NCBI GenBank assembly: GCA_022376515.1
Contig: WTXI01000003.1
Span: 682,001-746,000, forward strand
Length of the DNA: 64,000 nt
Reading direction: 5' to 3'
From: Lactifluus volemus
Lineage: Eukaryota; Basidiomycota; Agaricomycetes; Russulales; Russulaceae
The notes under the pieces are model-generated. The model saw nothing but the letters and a program-made list of their open reading frames with translations. It was not told the origin of the DNA and did not search any database. Below, in pieces: positions 1 to 13,100 of this stretch. Numbering within the stretch: position 1 is the first letter of the stretch; the number at the start of each line of letters is the position of its first letter. A program made the position numbers and the translations under genes.

Positions 1-3000
1 CATCCACTACATGTATCACCGTGTTGATATTGGCTGAACTACAGGTTAGTGTGCTAGGACAGGTACTATCACCGAGTAGGTGTTTGAACAAATTTTGAAT
101 TTGTGCCTCGGAAATGTGGGTGCTGATGACTACTGGTCTTCGGCTTTCTCTACAGTATATATATGCTTCTTATCTAGACTTTCATGTAGTAAAAAATCGA
201 GTATAGCCAACTGTGCGATTGGCAGAGCGATGCCGGTTTGGGGGAATACCAAAAAGTAGGCTTTTGAACAGTTTCAGTCACATCAGTCACAGTTCCTGGC
301 ATGGATTTCTAATCATTTCTTTCCTTTTGGAGCTTTCGAAGGTGTGGAACGCCTCCGCTGGCATACGCGTTTCAATCTCCGCTTTAGGAGATTGTCACGC
401 TCAACATATGGTTGCTGCAAATGCTCCATCCTGTTCGCTATTATGGTTGACTGTACCTGTAAATTGCTAGGAGGCTTCTCATATAGATGGACTCCATTTG
501 TATCAATTTTGTTTTAGAAATTTCAATTCATAAAAACCATCCAGACACCATTCTTTCCAAATCAAGGCAAATTTCGATGTTCAAAACTGAAATTCCTCAA
601 CGATATGGCTCTCTTCTGTGAAATAAAATTTATACATTGTTTTATAATCATAGTAACTGCTTATCCCGAGAATACCGAGGGCTGAGGTGGACAAGAAGTG
701 GTAGAAATATTGACTGTTCAAACACCTACTCGTGTTCAAACCCAGCGCTCAGGATAGTAGGCGATGACACTTGCCTAGCAACGATTCGGAGCTAGAAAAT
801 ACCCCGGCATTTGCCTTTGCGATTATCATTAAGTAATCAAAATGTACGTAATCGGAAAATGTCTGGCAGAGCATTTCCGAGTCCAAGACGTAGTGCGTCC
901 ACTGGCGAGTCTGGCGATTGTTCGACGTACGACAGTCGGTAATGACCTATCACATCAGGGTTATCATGATCAATATTTCTCAGGTGTCACCTTTACTACG
1001 TAGACGCGTTGCTAGTTTCATGCGCACTGCCAGGTTCATACATGTGCTCAACTACAAACCTTATTACGCGACTGTTCTCGACTGACCATTAAGCTATTTG
1101 TGAGGCTATACATGCTCCCTTGTCCCAATGGATGTAAAGAAAACTGTTCAATAGCGCGTGGCTGTGGAGCCAGTTGGATGGCCAGTGTACCATCTCTGCC
1201 TTGCCCCGACCCAGTTACAGCACCGAGGTGAAGACGGGGCGTACATTGATACGTACGTAGTTCGTCTCGAAAGTGGGTTGGTCAGTCACTTTATAGGACC
1301 AGGTTCGCACGCGGTCTCTGCGAACCAAAAATTTCGCTATGGCCTGATCCATAAAACTAAGAGACTTTCCGTTCAGGCAGGAGGAAGATAGGGCGCATCT
1401 TCTATTGCCTCCAGATTGTCGACATCGATTCCCTCAAGTCCAACGCTTGAATTTGCTCATCAGGACGTCTTCAAGCCGGTATTGGTCGTTCCCCATTTCC
1501 ATGTAGGGTATGATAGCCGTCTTTGCATAAGGGATTATGCCTACTGCATAGAAGTACGAGGTGACAGTGTGTCTTCTCTGTCAATGGTCAATTCGCTGCG
1601 TCAAGGGCTTAGCTCCTAACGAACATGACCGTACCCTGAGGGCGATCTATATTACGGCCGTTTAGGCCCATATTGAATGCAGGTCCCTCTTTCTTGTTGA
1701 GACGTCTTGATGTCTCGTCGGCTGCACTCGGCAGAAATACCTAAAATTCTTCACGCGCTCCTCTCGACATTGGAGTCACCCCGAATACGTCTGTAGTGCG
1801 AGATAACTGCCGCAGAGGTGGTGCTTCAGTGTAGAATGCTGCTTCCTGAGAATCCACCTAGGCATCCAGGGGAGAGGGGGTTCGTCCGAGTACCCCACGG
1901 TCGACTCAATGAGTGGAGCCAGGGCTTCACCTACAAAGGTTAGATTGGAACCCATGCTCAGGGGGAAGAATCGCTTGAGGCGAAAGACTCTTCATGAGAA
2001 TGTGATGTGTAAACTTGGCTAGTGTCGCAATTAGTAAAGCAAATCAGGTACATACCGTGAGTGTTCTTGATCACCCTCACCCCAATTCTCGTAACAGATG
2101 CGATAGCCACCACCACCTCTGATTTATACCCCAATATATATTCGTGTCTGTTATTTGCAACCTTCACCAGCCTCTTAGGCACTGGCAGTTCAGTAGCTGA
2201 TGCAACGTATCCATTGATTCGTGTCCTGGCTCCACTAGTTGAAATGATTTCAGCTCTAGTTCTTCCCTCGACACCAGAAGGTTAGGAACCTAATTCATCT
2301 CCGTACCTTACCGTGCCACAGTGATGGTTAGGGAAAGACGCCGACTTGGACGCAACATCCCATTCCTGCGCTCTGACCGGACTTTTCCCTTTTCAATAAG
2401 GTAAACGTCACGTTGAGCTAGCAACTCGACACGGCGCAATTATGACGAAATTCGTCTGCCACATGTACGTGAGGGAGAAAGATGGTGTGAAGGACGATGC
2501 CACATGGGTTGTCGGTTCTCACGGCGCGCGAAATGACAGGGCGACCGAGTACACCGTATCATCAACTTGAGGACGCGCAAGTTTCATTGTAGCATGTCAG
2601 TCAGTCAATCAATCACAGTGAACACCAGATAACGAAAATGGACTAGCAAGATACCTTTGCTCATCGCGATGGTAGATACTCTACCCCTGCTGCGCTTACA
2701 GTAACCCGTCCACATAGGTGTGCCGCGTGAGAAGAAAAAAATTCTTCGGGGCCCGTGTAATTCCGACTCGGAGTCTGGTCGCGTTCTGGGCAATTGACTG
2801 TAAATTTGGAGGCATCACAACGTTGAAATCTGGATCAAGTGTGTTTGTGGATGCGTGAACACGCGTATCGATAGCTTGCTATTGAGGGAACAAGAGCTGT
2901 CAACTTTGTCGGGTTCCGATCAAATCACCACGAACCCCCTCCGAAGCCAACTGTTGTGTGCCTTGGCGCCGCTTTTAAGCGTACGGCGCCCCAGCTCTAT

Positions 3001-6000
3001 CAAACTATCCAGCTATCAAGTTCTACGCAGATTTCCGATACAGTAAATTTTGTAATCTCGGCATGTACTGTATTCTGTTGCTTGTCAGAAAATGAGCGGT
3101 GATCCATGTGAAGTTATAGTATTCAGAAGTATTCGAGGCTGGTTATAATGCAATAAAAATTTCCGGATACCCATCAAAACGTTCCGGTTTTATGGTCCGG
3201 ATCGAATCGTAACGACGCCCTCCATCGGGCACAAAACATTCTGCATTTTCCGAGTTCCGTGGCGTTCCGCCACCGAAGATAACATATACTCAGTTGGCAT
3301 TGGCATTATAAAAGTAACGTAAAACCACTCAAAGTGGTGAGAAAGGTCCGGGTAACAAAAGTCGGCAGACGTCCACCTGCCTCTTTCTACAACAATCCTA
3401 GAACCCTAGAGTGAATGCAAAAAAAAAGAGTGTGAATATACAGGTCTCCCTAGAATTTGTAGCATATTCTACATGACAATCCGATGATCTTTGCCCTATG
3501 ACGGGGTTTACGATCAGCACAATACAGGTGGTAATACAAACCGCGGGGCTCTCCGCGGGACCAAAAAGAAACCCGGAACATGGTGCATTCTACCAGGCCT
3601 GGGCAAACTGGGGTATCTGCAAAACGTTTCTGTCAGCAAAGTTCGGGAACGGGAACGCCAACAAAGTTGTTACCTTATCCGATTCTGAGGCCACGGACAC
3701 ATTTTGCTGGTGTTGCGCACCCCCGATTCGGAACTGTGTTTGTGGGTACATGGAGCGCGGGCGCGTGAAGGTCTTGTCAACCATCAGGAAAGTCGGTATG
3801 GTCGCTCCTCATGATCTGTTCCTCTTCCGTGGACGAAGCGTCGCGTGTTAAGTCTGTTATCCAAATGAGCAATTGTACGATCCGCCCGCGAAGGCAACGT
3901 ACGTAGCGAGGCATGAGTTGGCGTAAACTAAGTAGTAAATACGTCAACGGGGACACATTATCAAGGCAGAACAAAACGTACGTTTACTCAAACAGAAGTA
4001 CCAGCCGATAAAGATGAGATTTGATGGCATGAGGTTGTACTGGAGAATCTATTAATCCCAACCGTGCAGGAAGCTCTAGGAGCGTAGCTTACCGACACCA
4101 GTACGGCGGCACTGACGACGCTGTCAGGAATAATTCTATCAGAGGCGTGCATAAACGTAGTCGAAACGCCATTTTACTCACCAAGTCAACAGACCGGTGT
4201 TCACAGAGTACATTATGAGGCGATTTATCAACGTGTCAGACCTATCAAAGGTTTACTTCGTGGAGTTATGTGACAGATCTCAACACACACCTTTTGTATC
4301 CTGTCCTCATTTTGTGAAGGAAGTACGACAGAGATGCGGCCGTAAATACATCCGTCGCGACGCCAAGGGACAAGGCAACGGTGCCAAGCGGCTGTCAATT
4401 CCTATTAATGCAAACTGGATGAAACTTAGCACAGTAAGTACCTTGAGCACGTATGCCTGTTCCAAACGAAGGGAGAGGCTAATAAGTATTCATACGTCAG
4501 TCATTGAAGCAGACTAGAATAAGAAGTATATTCACGATCTTATTGTATACACTGCAAGCAGAATCAGTCAGACCAAAACGTCATACGGAAATATCGTATG
4601 TCCTTACCAATAGCTGTGCCTTCATAGACAAGCGTGGCGCGTCAGGCGGACAGGAATTGCACCCACAAGTTGACTACATACCAAATTGAGCAAGCGACAT
4701 GCCCATCTGCACATAAAATGTTAAGCAGTCTCAGGAGAAGAGAGAGACAGGACATACTATGAACCCAGTGACGAAGTAATTTCCTTTCGAAACTAAAAAG
4801 GTTGGATGAGAAGGCGTCCCTTCGAGGAAGGAACGCGATTCTAACATTTCCAGACACGCATGCCGAAACATCTGAGATGAACAACATATGTCAGTCGAAA
4901 TTAGAGTGGGTAGTAGCGAAGGATGTACATCTTCACTAAGGTCCCCACGAAAGCCTTAGGACAGATTGATTGTCAGATGGTCGTAGAACAAATGTAGAAC
5001 ATTGCACACTCACGCCTAATAGAGTTTGGAACTTTGTTTTTCAGGAGGATCAGGGCTCGTCGTAAAAATGGAACCACGGGAAAATGCTCACGCTGAGGGT
5101 CCTAATTGGGGAAGTCAAAATAAGCGCGGGAAGTGGAATGCCCGGGCGCCGATGGCTTACCATACTGGGGGATGGAGAAGAACAAGGGGGTTTCCTATGT
5201 TTCTGCTCAAGGAATTGGATTTAAAAAAATCGAAAGTAGTTGGTGGGCTCACGTGACGATGTAGAACCAGGCGACATGGCCGACAAAGGCTTGATGGAGT
5301 GCTTCGAGAGTCCTAGTCACAGTGAATACGGAGGGGCGGTGGGAACGGGCCGGGAAGGCCTACAATAGTGTGACGACCTACGCACGCACATGATAGCATA
5401 AGCTAACCCTGATGGTGAGCAGGAACAGGATACGGATGCACACACCAAGACCTTATACGTTGAGCTGTCGTTTGGGTATCGCTGGTAGTATGTCCAGACT
5501 TGGATGCAAAGCATACCGAAGATGCTGTGATGTATGTCAGGTGAGAATGGAACGCGGGGACACACAAAGCTGTGACGAACAGACACGATATTCCCCATCC
5601 TATGATCACGGCCCCGATAGTATTGCCCACCGAAATGCCTAAGCTGCTAGATGATCGTGATGCATGGTAAAGAGAAGAATGGGAGTTGAGGAAAAGAGAG
5701 GTAGCGACCGGACGGGATCCAGGGATGCACCTGGGGACGTGGAAGGACGAGCAAGGAAAGAAAAAGAATGTTGTTATACATCAAGACCGCGATTGAAATA
5801 TGAACTTTCCGCCAGCATGTCCCTTTTCTTCCGTAGTGCTGGAAAAAGGACCCTTCCGGTGCACATGGGTCCGGCGCCTCCTCTTTGATTTCAGAGTTTA
5901 GAAGGATTCTCTCGCGGACAAATTTCGATCTCGACAAATGCAGTACAAGTCGGATCTCCAATCTGCCCCGAGCGCTAATGTAAAGTATATATTGGTGCAT

Positions 6001-6103
6001 TTCGTATTGCTTCGTAAGCTATACGGCATTCGTACTACATCACAGAGAATACCCACCTAGCCATCAACAGTTACATCTGGTTCAAACAGTAGGACCGAAG
6101 AAT
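1..6103. other. no supportable gene
   Basis: Only short open frames occur here (the longest about 117 codons at 3498-3851 and 5647-6000). None shows a recognisable domain, a believable intron chain or a signal peptide. Apart from the inverted repeat near the left end I see no structured feature. The stretch is probably intergenic or decayed repeat DNA. Confidence 0.5.
73..732. repeat. 18-bp perfect inverted repeat flanking about 620 bp
   Basis: Bases 73-90 and 715-732 are exact reverse complements (arm CGAGTAGGTGTTTGAACA). The interval between them has no credible ORF. The arms could be terminal inverted repeats of a small non-autonomous DNA element, but the bases just outside the arms do not form an obvious target-site duplication. 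The arm also contains a near-palindrome (TGTTTGAACA), which makes a chance or secondary origin possible. Confidence 0.35.
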
Positions 6104-9100
6104 TCAGGAGGTTTCCATGACATCAGAGGGCGCCGACAGGTTCCCCGGCCGGCGTTGCACAAGGGTGGACAAAGCCAAGGCGACAGGAGAGGATGGGAGA
6201 TCGCTAGAGATACCATCACGTGCTAGGAACGAGCCAACTGCGTTACGACAGACGTCAGTTGGGGCTAGTACGTATTGTCCCCTTTGCGGTGCGTGATCTC
6301 TAGCGAAGGCGGTGGCCGCCGGACCCACTAAGCGATGCGCAAACGCACGCACTGCAATTGCAAGCACTGCCGACGATGCGAGGGAGGTGTATTCTGGCTC
6401 GGTAGATGAGGAAATATCCAACCGAGGGATGTCAGGACCATCCAGGCTTGGGGGGATGGCAGTGTAACGTAGGATCCCGTCGCTGGAAATGGAAGTCCTG
6501 TTCGACGCCGGGAAGCAATTCAGATTCAGCGACATGATAATGCCGTGTATGGCCAATGTTAAGGCCGGGTCTGTTGCTGCCAATACTTCTCGGATAGCCC
6601 GATGGAAAACCCACTTCTGTGCTGGGACAAAATTCACGGGATGGTTCGGAGGATATTGTGATTGTGCAGACGCGTGGGAGTCAATATCCAAAAGTGGAAG
6701 ACGCGACATCGGAGAAAAGGGACAATTAGAACCCGGTCCTTCCCGAAAGCCCACCAGCGTGGCATGCTGCGTCAAGACGAGACCGCAGGCTGCGCAGAAC
6801 GTATCTTCAACTGATGGTGAGATTCGTTTAGACGGCCTCCTTCTAGGGGGTATGTTGGCAGACTGTTGCACAGCATGATGAGAAAACCCTGTGTCCGCGA
6901 GCCAGGAAAACATATCGCCGGTACTGAGCGAGGATAGTCGGCGACTCCTGGCGTCTGTTCCACCCGGAATTCCTCATACGCATCACGGAGGACACGTGCC
7001 CGTGCCCACTAAAACTATGCTTTAGGAGATGTGAATCCTGAGGATGAGAATTATCACCCCACCTCGATAGCTTTTTGCCGCCCAGGGACAAGCGCATCAA
7101 AGTGCGCCCGAGAGGGCACTAACTTGTACGGGACTTGAGCTGTCACCTTAGCCTTTGCCTCTGGCATTAAATTTTCAGAATTTGGCGATATTACTAAAAT
7201 AAATGCATTTTCCAAACCTCGTAATGTCAACGGAAACTTCGGAACAAGTGATCTAAGGATGTCAACATATGCTGCAACACAGGAAAACAAAGAGGTAAGC
7301 GCCGATCACAACAAGTGACTCGAGGACACACCGGGAAATGCAGGCTCCGGTTCTACTTGGGTGCGTGGGGACTCATTATTCAAACTCCATGGCTCGAGGC
7401 ATTGCGTATAGTTAGCCACAGGGGAAATACAGTGTTACGGTCCAATTCGATATCCAGAACCTGTTCATCGCCGAGCACAGGCGTCCCACCATGAAGCATG
7501 TCGAGCTACGTCAAAAGGAAAATTGTTATCGATATTACGTACACAACACACAATCCGTACCTCAACCCAATGATCGACTTCCAAGGGGGGATTCAGTGAT
7601 CCGCTCGTCCACTCAAGCCGAAGCCGTGCGAGGAACGATGTGGCGGATGTCCCGCTCGCGTAGAATGATGGGCCTGAGGCTTGGAGCGTCAGGGCAGGAG
7701 AATGACCTGGAGACAAGTAAGTGACGGTTGCCCTCTCTAGAATGGAACCGAGTGGTAAGCTCTATTGGCCTTCGTTCAGCGTCCGCAGAAGCCAACATTG
7801 GTCAGCGTACGTACGTACGTAGGTGCCTGCATAGATAACCACCATCTGTGTGTGTGATCAGCCGCACAAGCCGAACGTCGCTCTGTGCAATGGAGGTTGG
7901 CCAGGATGACGGGTTGACACGGAGAAACCCACCAATGGGAACCCACAGACTACGATCAGATATGGTTACACGGGCAACAACGTGAAAGCGGCTGCCTTGA
8001 GCGACAGAGCTCGCGTTGGGAGTAAATCGGCCTGCTGGTTCCTCAGCAGGATTCGCTACATCTAACGCTGGACGAGCACGACTTCGATGGATAAGAGGCT
8101 TCTGCCATCGCCGCCGAACTGACACACCCCGGCCACTTTCAATATCCACATGAATGTTCTCTTCATGCGCCGTGATTCCGCGGCGTTTTGGTGCGCGCCC
8201 GAGGAAGGGTGCAAGATCAGGCGTTTCGGCATGATGGCCAAGGGTCCGAGACAGGTGCGTACTAGCGGCAGCGGGCAACGGAGGCGACGCCTGTTGAACC
8301 TCTTGCTCTGGGACTTGATTTTCCTCTTGACCGCCACTTCGTTGTGCCATCGCGGTGTCATTTGCCGGTGTGATTTCTAAAGGACCACCAATGTTGCCAA
8401 CCGCGAGCTCAAACAACCGTCGTAAGCTCGGCAGGCTGAAATTTCTAAGCTCGCTTCCGTTCTCGATGATCCATGCCTCTTCTTCAACCGGTACTTGAAC
8501 CGCGCAGCCGCGGATGCACTCGTCATGACTGCCAAACTCACGGCCATGTTGTATGCGGCAATGATTTAAAAGACTCTGGACCCGGGGGAAGTCCCCGCGT
8601 TGGCAGTCGGGACATATGAGCCGCGCAACCGCATTCGTAGAGGAATCACGAAGGTAAAGAAATTTAGGGGGATGAACGGTAGATGGTGACCGCTGGAGGC
8701 GGGCGTGACGGGTGATAGGACGAGTGTAAGGGTTCGTGAACGGGGTTGCAGGCAACGCAGGGTGACATCAAGAGTAGGGCAAGTGGGAAAACGAACTTCC
8801 CGGGATAAGATAGGAAGTAATGGAGCTTCTGTAGCTTTCAGGGCATCATGGGCGGCAAGTTGAAACTGGATGGTATTGGGAGTGGATTCGGGACCTACAG
8901 CACAACAACGATTATGGGCGGTGACTCCTCACCGCTGGAAGAAGAGCGCACCTTGACTTTCAGATACCGCGCTCAAGGACGATTGCAGATAAGTTGCCCA
9001 GGCAATGCGTGACTCGACCGTTTGTTGCAATGTTTGCCCCAGACCAATCTCCAGGTCCAGTTCCTCAAGGACGAGCTGTCGTGCTACATCATAGCCTGAC

Positions 9101-9129
9101 AGCTGTGTAACTGCGTCTGCATACTCCAT
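6104..9129 (-). CDS. YEATS-domain (AHC1-like) chromatin protein, multi-exon
   Basis: Probable chromatin reader or HAT-complex subunit; YEATS domains bind acylated histone lysines. Exon 1 (9129-8952) starts at MEYADAV and is helical. A 57-nt intron leads to exon 2 (8894-7933), which carries a C2H2-like finger (CPDC, then HCRIQH, then FGSHDECIRGC). Exon 3 (from 7882) has THRWWLSMQAPTY. Exon 4 (7761-7561) has NPPLEVDHWVE. The exon from 7505 has PVLGDEQVLDIELDR. Then come YVDILRSLVPKFPLTLRG, VPYKLVPSRAHFDALV and a last exon (TGFSHHAVQQ, FCAACGLVLTQH, PSSAVLAIAV-like helices) ending at 6104. Exon borders after 7505 are approximate. Exon 2 needs one extra base near the AA at 8754-8755 to stay in frame. 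The motif order matches fungal YEATS proteins with AHC1-like zinc fingers; that family link is from memory. Confidence 0.8.
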
Positions 9130-10190
9130 CGGACCGCGGAAGTAAATATCGAGTGTACGTTCCTTCCTGTTTGTCCTAGTTGAGGGGTCTCAATGAAAAA
9201 CCCGATTTGAAGCCTGAAGCTTGAGACCTTTGAGGATTGAAACCAAAATAATGCCGCAGTTCTTGTTTTGGCGTCAACCAGTGAAATTTTACTTGTGTGA
9301 TCTTGCGAGCGAATTGTCGAATTCAAATAAATGACATTTTGCTTGTCGTTGAAAGAGACAAAGAAGTGGATGAGAGGTATTGGCGATACGTCGCTCATGG
9401 GCCTGAAGACACCCGGACCGGGCGTGAGACCGCTTTTTTCGTTGACCACTACCACTAGCAGCTCCATTCTGATACAACGAGCGGTGAGCATTCTCTCTCA
9501 ATTCTTTGCTTCTTTATCCTTTCGCCGATGATTCCAAAATATCTGATTTTAATGAGTATGACCTGCGTCTGAGACTGCAGGAGAAGACGTCACTTTCTTT
9601 TACTGAGGCTTTTCTCATTCCCAACATATCTCTCGATCATGACCGTGCATTGACCACATCCTTTCAGGTTGCAGCGATATCATGGCTGAGTGACTCTCCC
9701 CATGTCTTCGCTTCGTATCACAACGTTCCGCTCCGTCCGATCGGGTCAACCGTGATCTAGTCCATATGTGTGATATTTTCAATCACGCAGGCGAGATCAA
9801 TGATAGTTATAGTATCACGGTTTGTAGCTTCCACCATTTGTAGCCTATGTCGTGGTGACGATGCCATGTCGTCCATAGCGGCAGATAAGAAGTTGATAAC
9901 CAAGCTTCATTTACGTTTGAATTTGAACAGAACTCGGTGAAGGCCGGACGAGATGATTGTCTAATATTACAGTAGAAGAAGGTTGTTTATCAATGCGGAC
10001 AAGAGTATATACGATGAGCAGACGAGTCGCTCTACTATCCAGAATATGTCACATTTAAAAATCGAACAGGTCCCGCGTGGCACAATAACGTACACAGTAC
10101 CTTATTGCCGAGCTGAACGTTCAACAAACCCGTCATTCTTCCTCCCAGTCATATGAACTTTGAGAGAGAAACTGAGCGCCGTTTGTAGGA
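9130..10190. other. intergenic, no gene seen
   Basis: Lies between the divergently transcribed YEATS (-) and GH35 (+) genes and so probably contains both promoters. Short ORFs on both strands (for example 9084-9491 minus) look like chance frames. Confidence 0.45.
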
Positions 10191-13100
10191 ATGTCACGGT
10201 CGGAAGCTGAATGCGCCGAACAACACAACCACATGCCACGTGAGTGGCTCCCGGAACCCCAGCCGCAAGGAACGCGACAAGTCGAGTACGATTTATAATG
10301 GTGGTTCAGAGGCATCACAGTGGAATGAGTCGTGGCTTTCGACACGGACCATCCTCAGGCTCGTCATCGTATCCATTGTGCTCAGCTTTATTATTGTCCT
10401 CTCCCGTTCCCCTGCTTTGTGGCCGTCTTTCTTGAGTTTGAAAGCTCTGTCCCAGATCTCTTTGGATGCGACAAGCCAGGAGAAGTCACTTCCCAAACCC
10501 ATCCCTAGTACTGCCTTCTCTTCGAATGGTCGTACTGACCAAGTACAGTGGGACAACTACACTCTCATCCTGCAAGGACAGCGCGTCCTTATATAGTGAG
10601 CTTGTGAGATTTACTCTCGTATTGGTACCTTACCTTTCTAATAGCTCTGGCGAGTTTCACACTTTTCGCCTTCCCGTACCTTCCTTTGGCTGGATATTCT
10701 CCAAAAGGTCAAAGCGGCAGGGCTCAATGCAATTTCGGTGTATACCCACTGGGGCCTTTTGAATCCTGCACCTGGGGTTATCGACTTTGGTTCTTTTCGT
10801 GCTCTACAACCCCTTTTCGATGCAGCTCTCGTAGCTGGGGTGTGGATAGTCCTCCGCCCTGGACCATACATAAATGCGGAAACGACCGCTGGGGGGATAG
10901 CACATTGGGTAACTAGCCAGACTCAAGGCACCCTACGAACGAACGCCACGGACTTCAACGCTACCTGGCAGGATTACATTCAGGGCATCATCGCACAAAC
11001 GGCTCCTAATCAGATCACAGAAGAGGGCCTGTTGTTGGTAAGTTACTTTCTTTGTTTATGGGCATGATAACTCCGATGATCATCACTTCTGAAGCGATCC
11101 AAGTTGGTCTGTGCCGACTTCCCTACTAGGGGATGTTGCCCCCTGATCCTGGTTCCTTCAGATAATGAGTATTTTCAGAATGGATTTGGAAACGCACAAT
11201 ATTTTTCTGAGCTTGAGGCTGCCTACCATAATTCTCCCATCGTCGTCCCGCTCACATACAATGACCCTGGTCAAACAGAAACTTCGTTAATGGGACTGTG
11301 AGGTCCATTAGTTTCTCTGGTATGCAATCGTTTCTCATGGTCTGTACATTTACCTAGGGCGCTGTGGATATATACGGGTAACTCCCACGCCGTGGGGCTG
11401 CATGCCGTGACAGCTGATCGTTATAGTTTGGATTCATATCCACAGGGGTTTGATTGCTCTCAATCAAGGTCATGGATGCCTGTTGTGACGAATTACCATG
11501 AGTACCATGAAGGTTTGATGTCCTTATTTTACTCAAGATGGTTGGTTTGGACGCCGTTATCTAGCGACCAACCCGAGCCAACCACTCTACTTTCCTGAGG
11601 TACGACAGGTACTAGTAGGCATACGGTCCTTACCACGCTAACGCATGCGGATCAGTTTCAAGGTGGCTCATATGATGCATGGGGGCCGACTGCTCCGGGC
11701 TATCGCGCTTGCAGAGAGATGACGGGCTCGGATTTCCAATCAGTCTTTTTTCGTCAGTTGTGGGCTTCTAACGCCAAATTGGTGAATTTTTATATGTTTT
11801 ACGGGTAAGTGGGGGTCTTTTATCAGCGATTTCCCTTCTTGATTTTACTTATCTTGTGTCAAAGAGGCACTTCTTGGGGTGCCCTTCCATTCCCAGGGGT
11901 CTACAGTAACGTCGATTTGAAATTAATTGAGGCGCCCGCTGATGCTTTGCTATAGCGTCTTACGACTATGGTGCAGTTGTCGAAGAGTCGCGGGAGATTA
12001 CAGCCAAATTCGTGAGCTCAAAGCTCAGGGCCTGTTTTTGAGGAGTTCGCCAGAGTTTCTAAAGACAGATTTGATAGGAAATAGCACGTCAGGCTTGGGT
12101 AAGGTTACTGATTCCGCTGCCTACGCAACGCTGTTGCAGAATTTGGACACCGGAACCGGCTTCTGGATTGTGCGCCACAGCAACTCATCATCTACGTATG
12201 CTCACTACGTTTACACCCGCGCTACCCGAAAGTTTATGTGACGGCTTGCAGGGCGGAGACGACCTTCAACATGACTGTACAAACAAGTGCAGGGACTGTT
12301 TCCATCCCACGAACAGTGCCTAATATCACACTTAGCGGCAGGCAGTCCAAAGTGATAGTGACCGACTACCACTACGGCTCCTCTGGTTTTATTCTCTGGT
12401 CTACCGCGCCTATCTTCTTCGCCGGCCACATTGGCAACCGCGATGTGTTGTACATCATTGCAGACTGCGGCGAACCCGGCGAGCTCGCACTCTCCCATTC
12501 AGCGAGGGTCGACCTCAGTTTTCCAGATGGTGTTATCGAGGGCGGCCCATTCGCTGTCATCGACACAAGCACCTCATTGGTACTAGTTTCTACTTCACTC
12601 ACTGCAAACACGTTCTTTGCGCCAGTGCTCAGCGGGACTGGCCCGCACGCAAGCTTCTGGCAGATAGGCACCAACTCCACTGTGCTGGTGGGCGGCCCAT
12701 ACTTAGTAAGGAATGCCTCTCTCGAGACAGATGGCTTGCTCGCACTATATGGTGACCTGAACGCAAGCGTTACCCTCCAAGTCATTGGCCCACCTCAGAT
12801 GACTGCAGTGACCTGGAACGGCAAGGCCGTCGTAAGGAACACCACTGCGACGAACAGTCTCTCTCGCTTTCCAGGGACATTCATAGGACACCTTGAGTTC
12901 CCAGAACGAAAATTACTGTGCCAACCCTTAAAGAGTGGAAATTCCGCGACAGCCTACCGGAGATCCAAGCCGCATTCGACGACTCTAATTGGGTGGTGGC
13001 TAACCATACGACGACAAATATCCCATTCAAGCCCTACTATGGCGATGGGCGCGTCTTATATGGATGTGACTATGGATTGTGCGTGGAATCCCCGACCTGA

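Noticed and set aside
7802..7825. (GTAC) repeat as a regulatory site
   Set aside because: It is a short tandem repeat at the donor side of a YEATS-gene intron; it makes the exact splice site ambiguous but shows no sign of another role.
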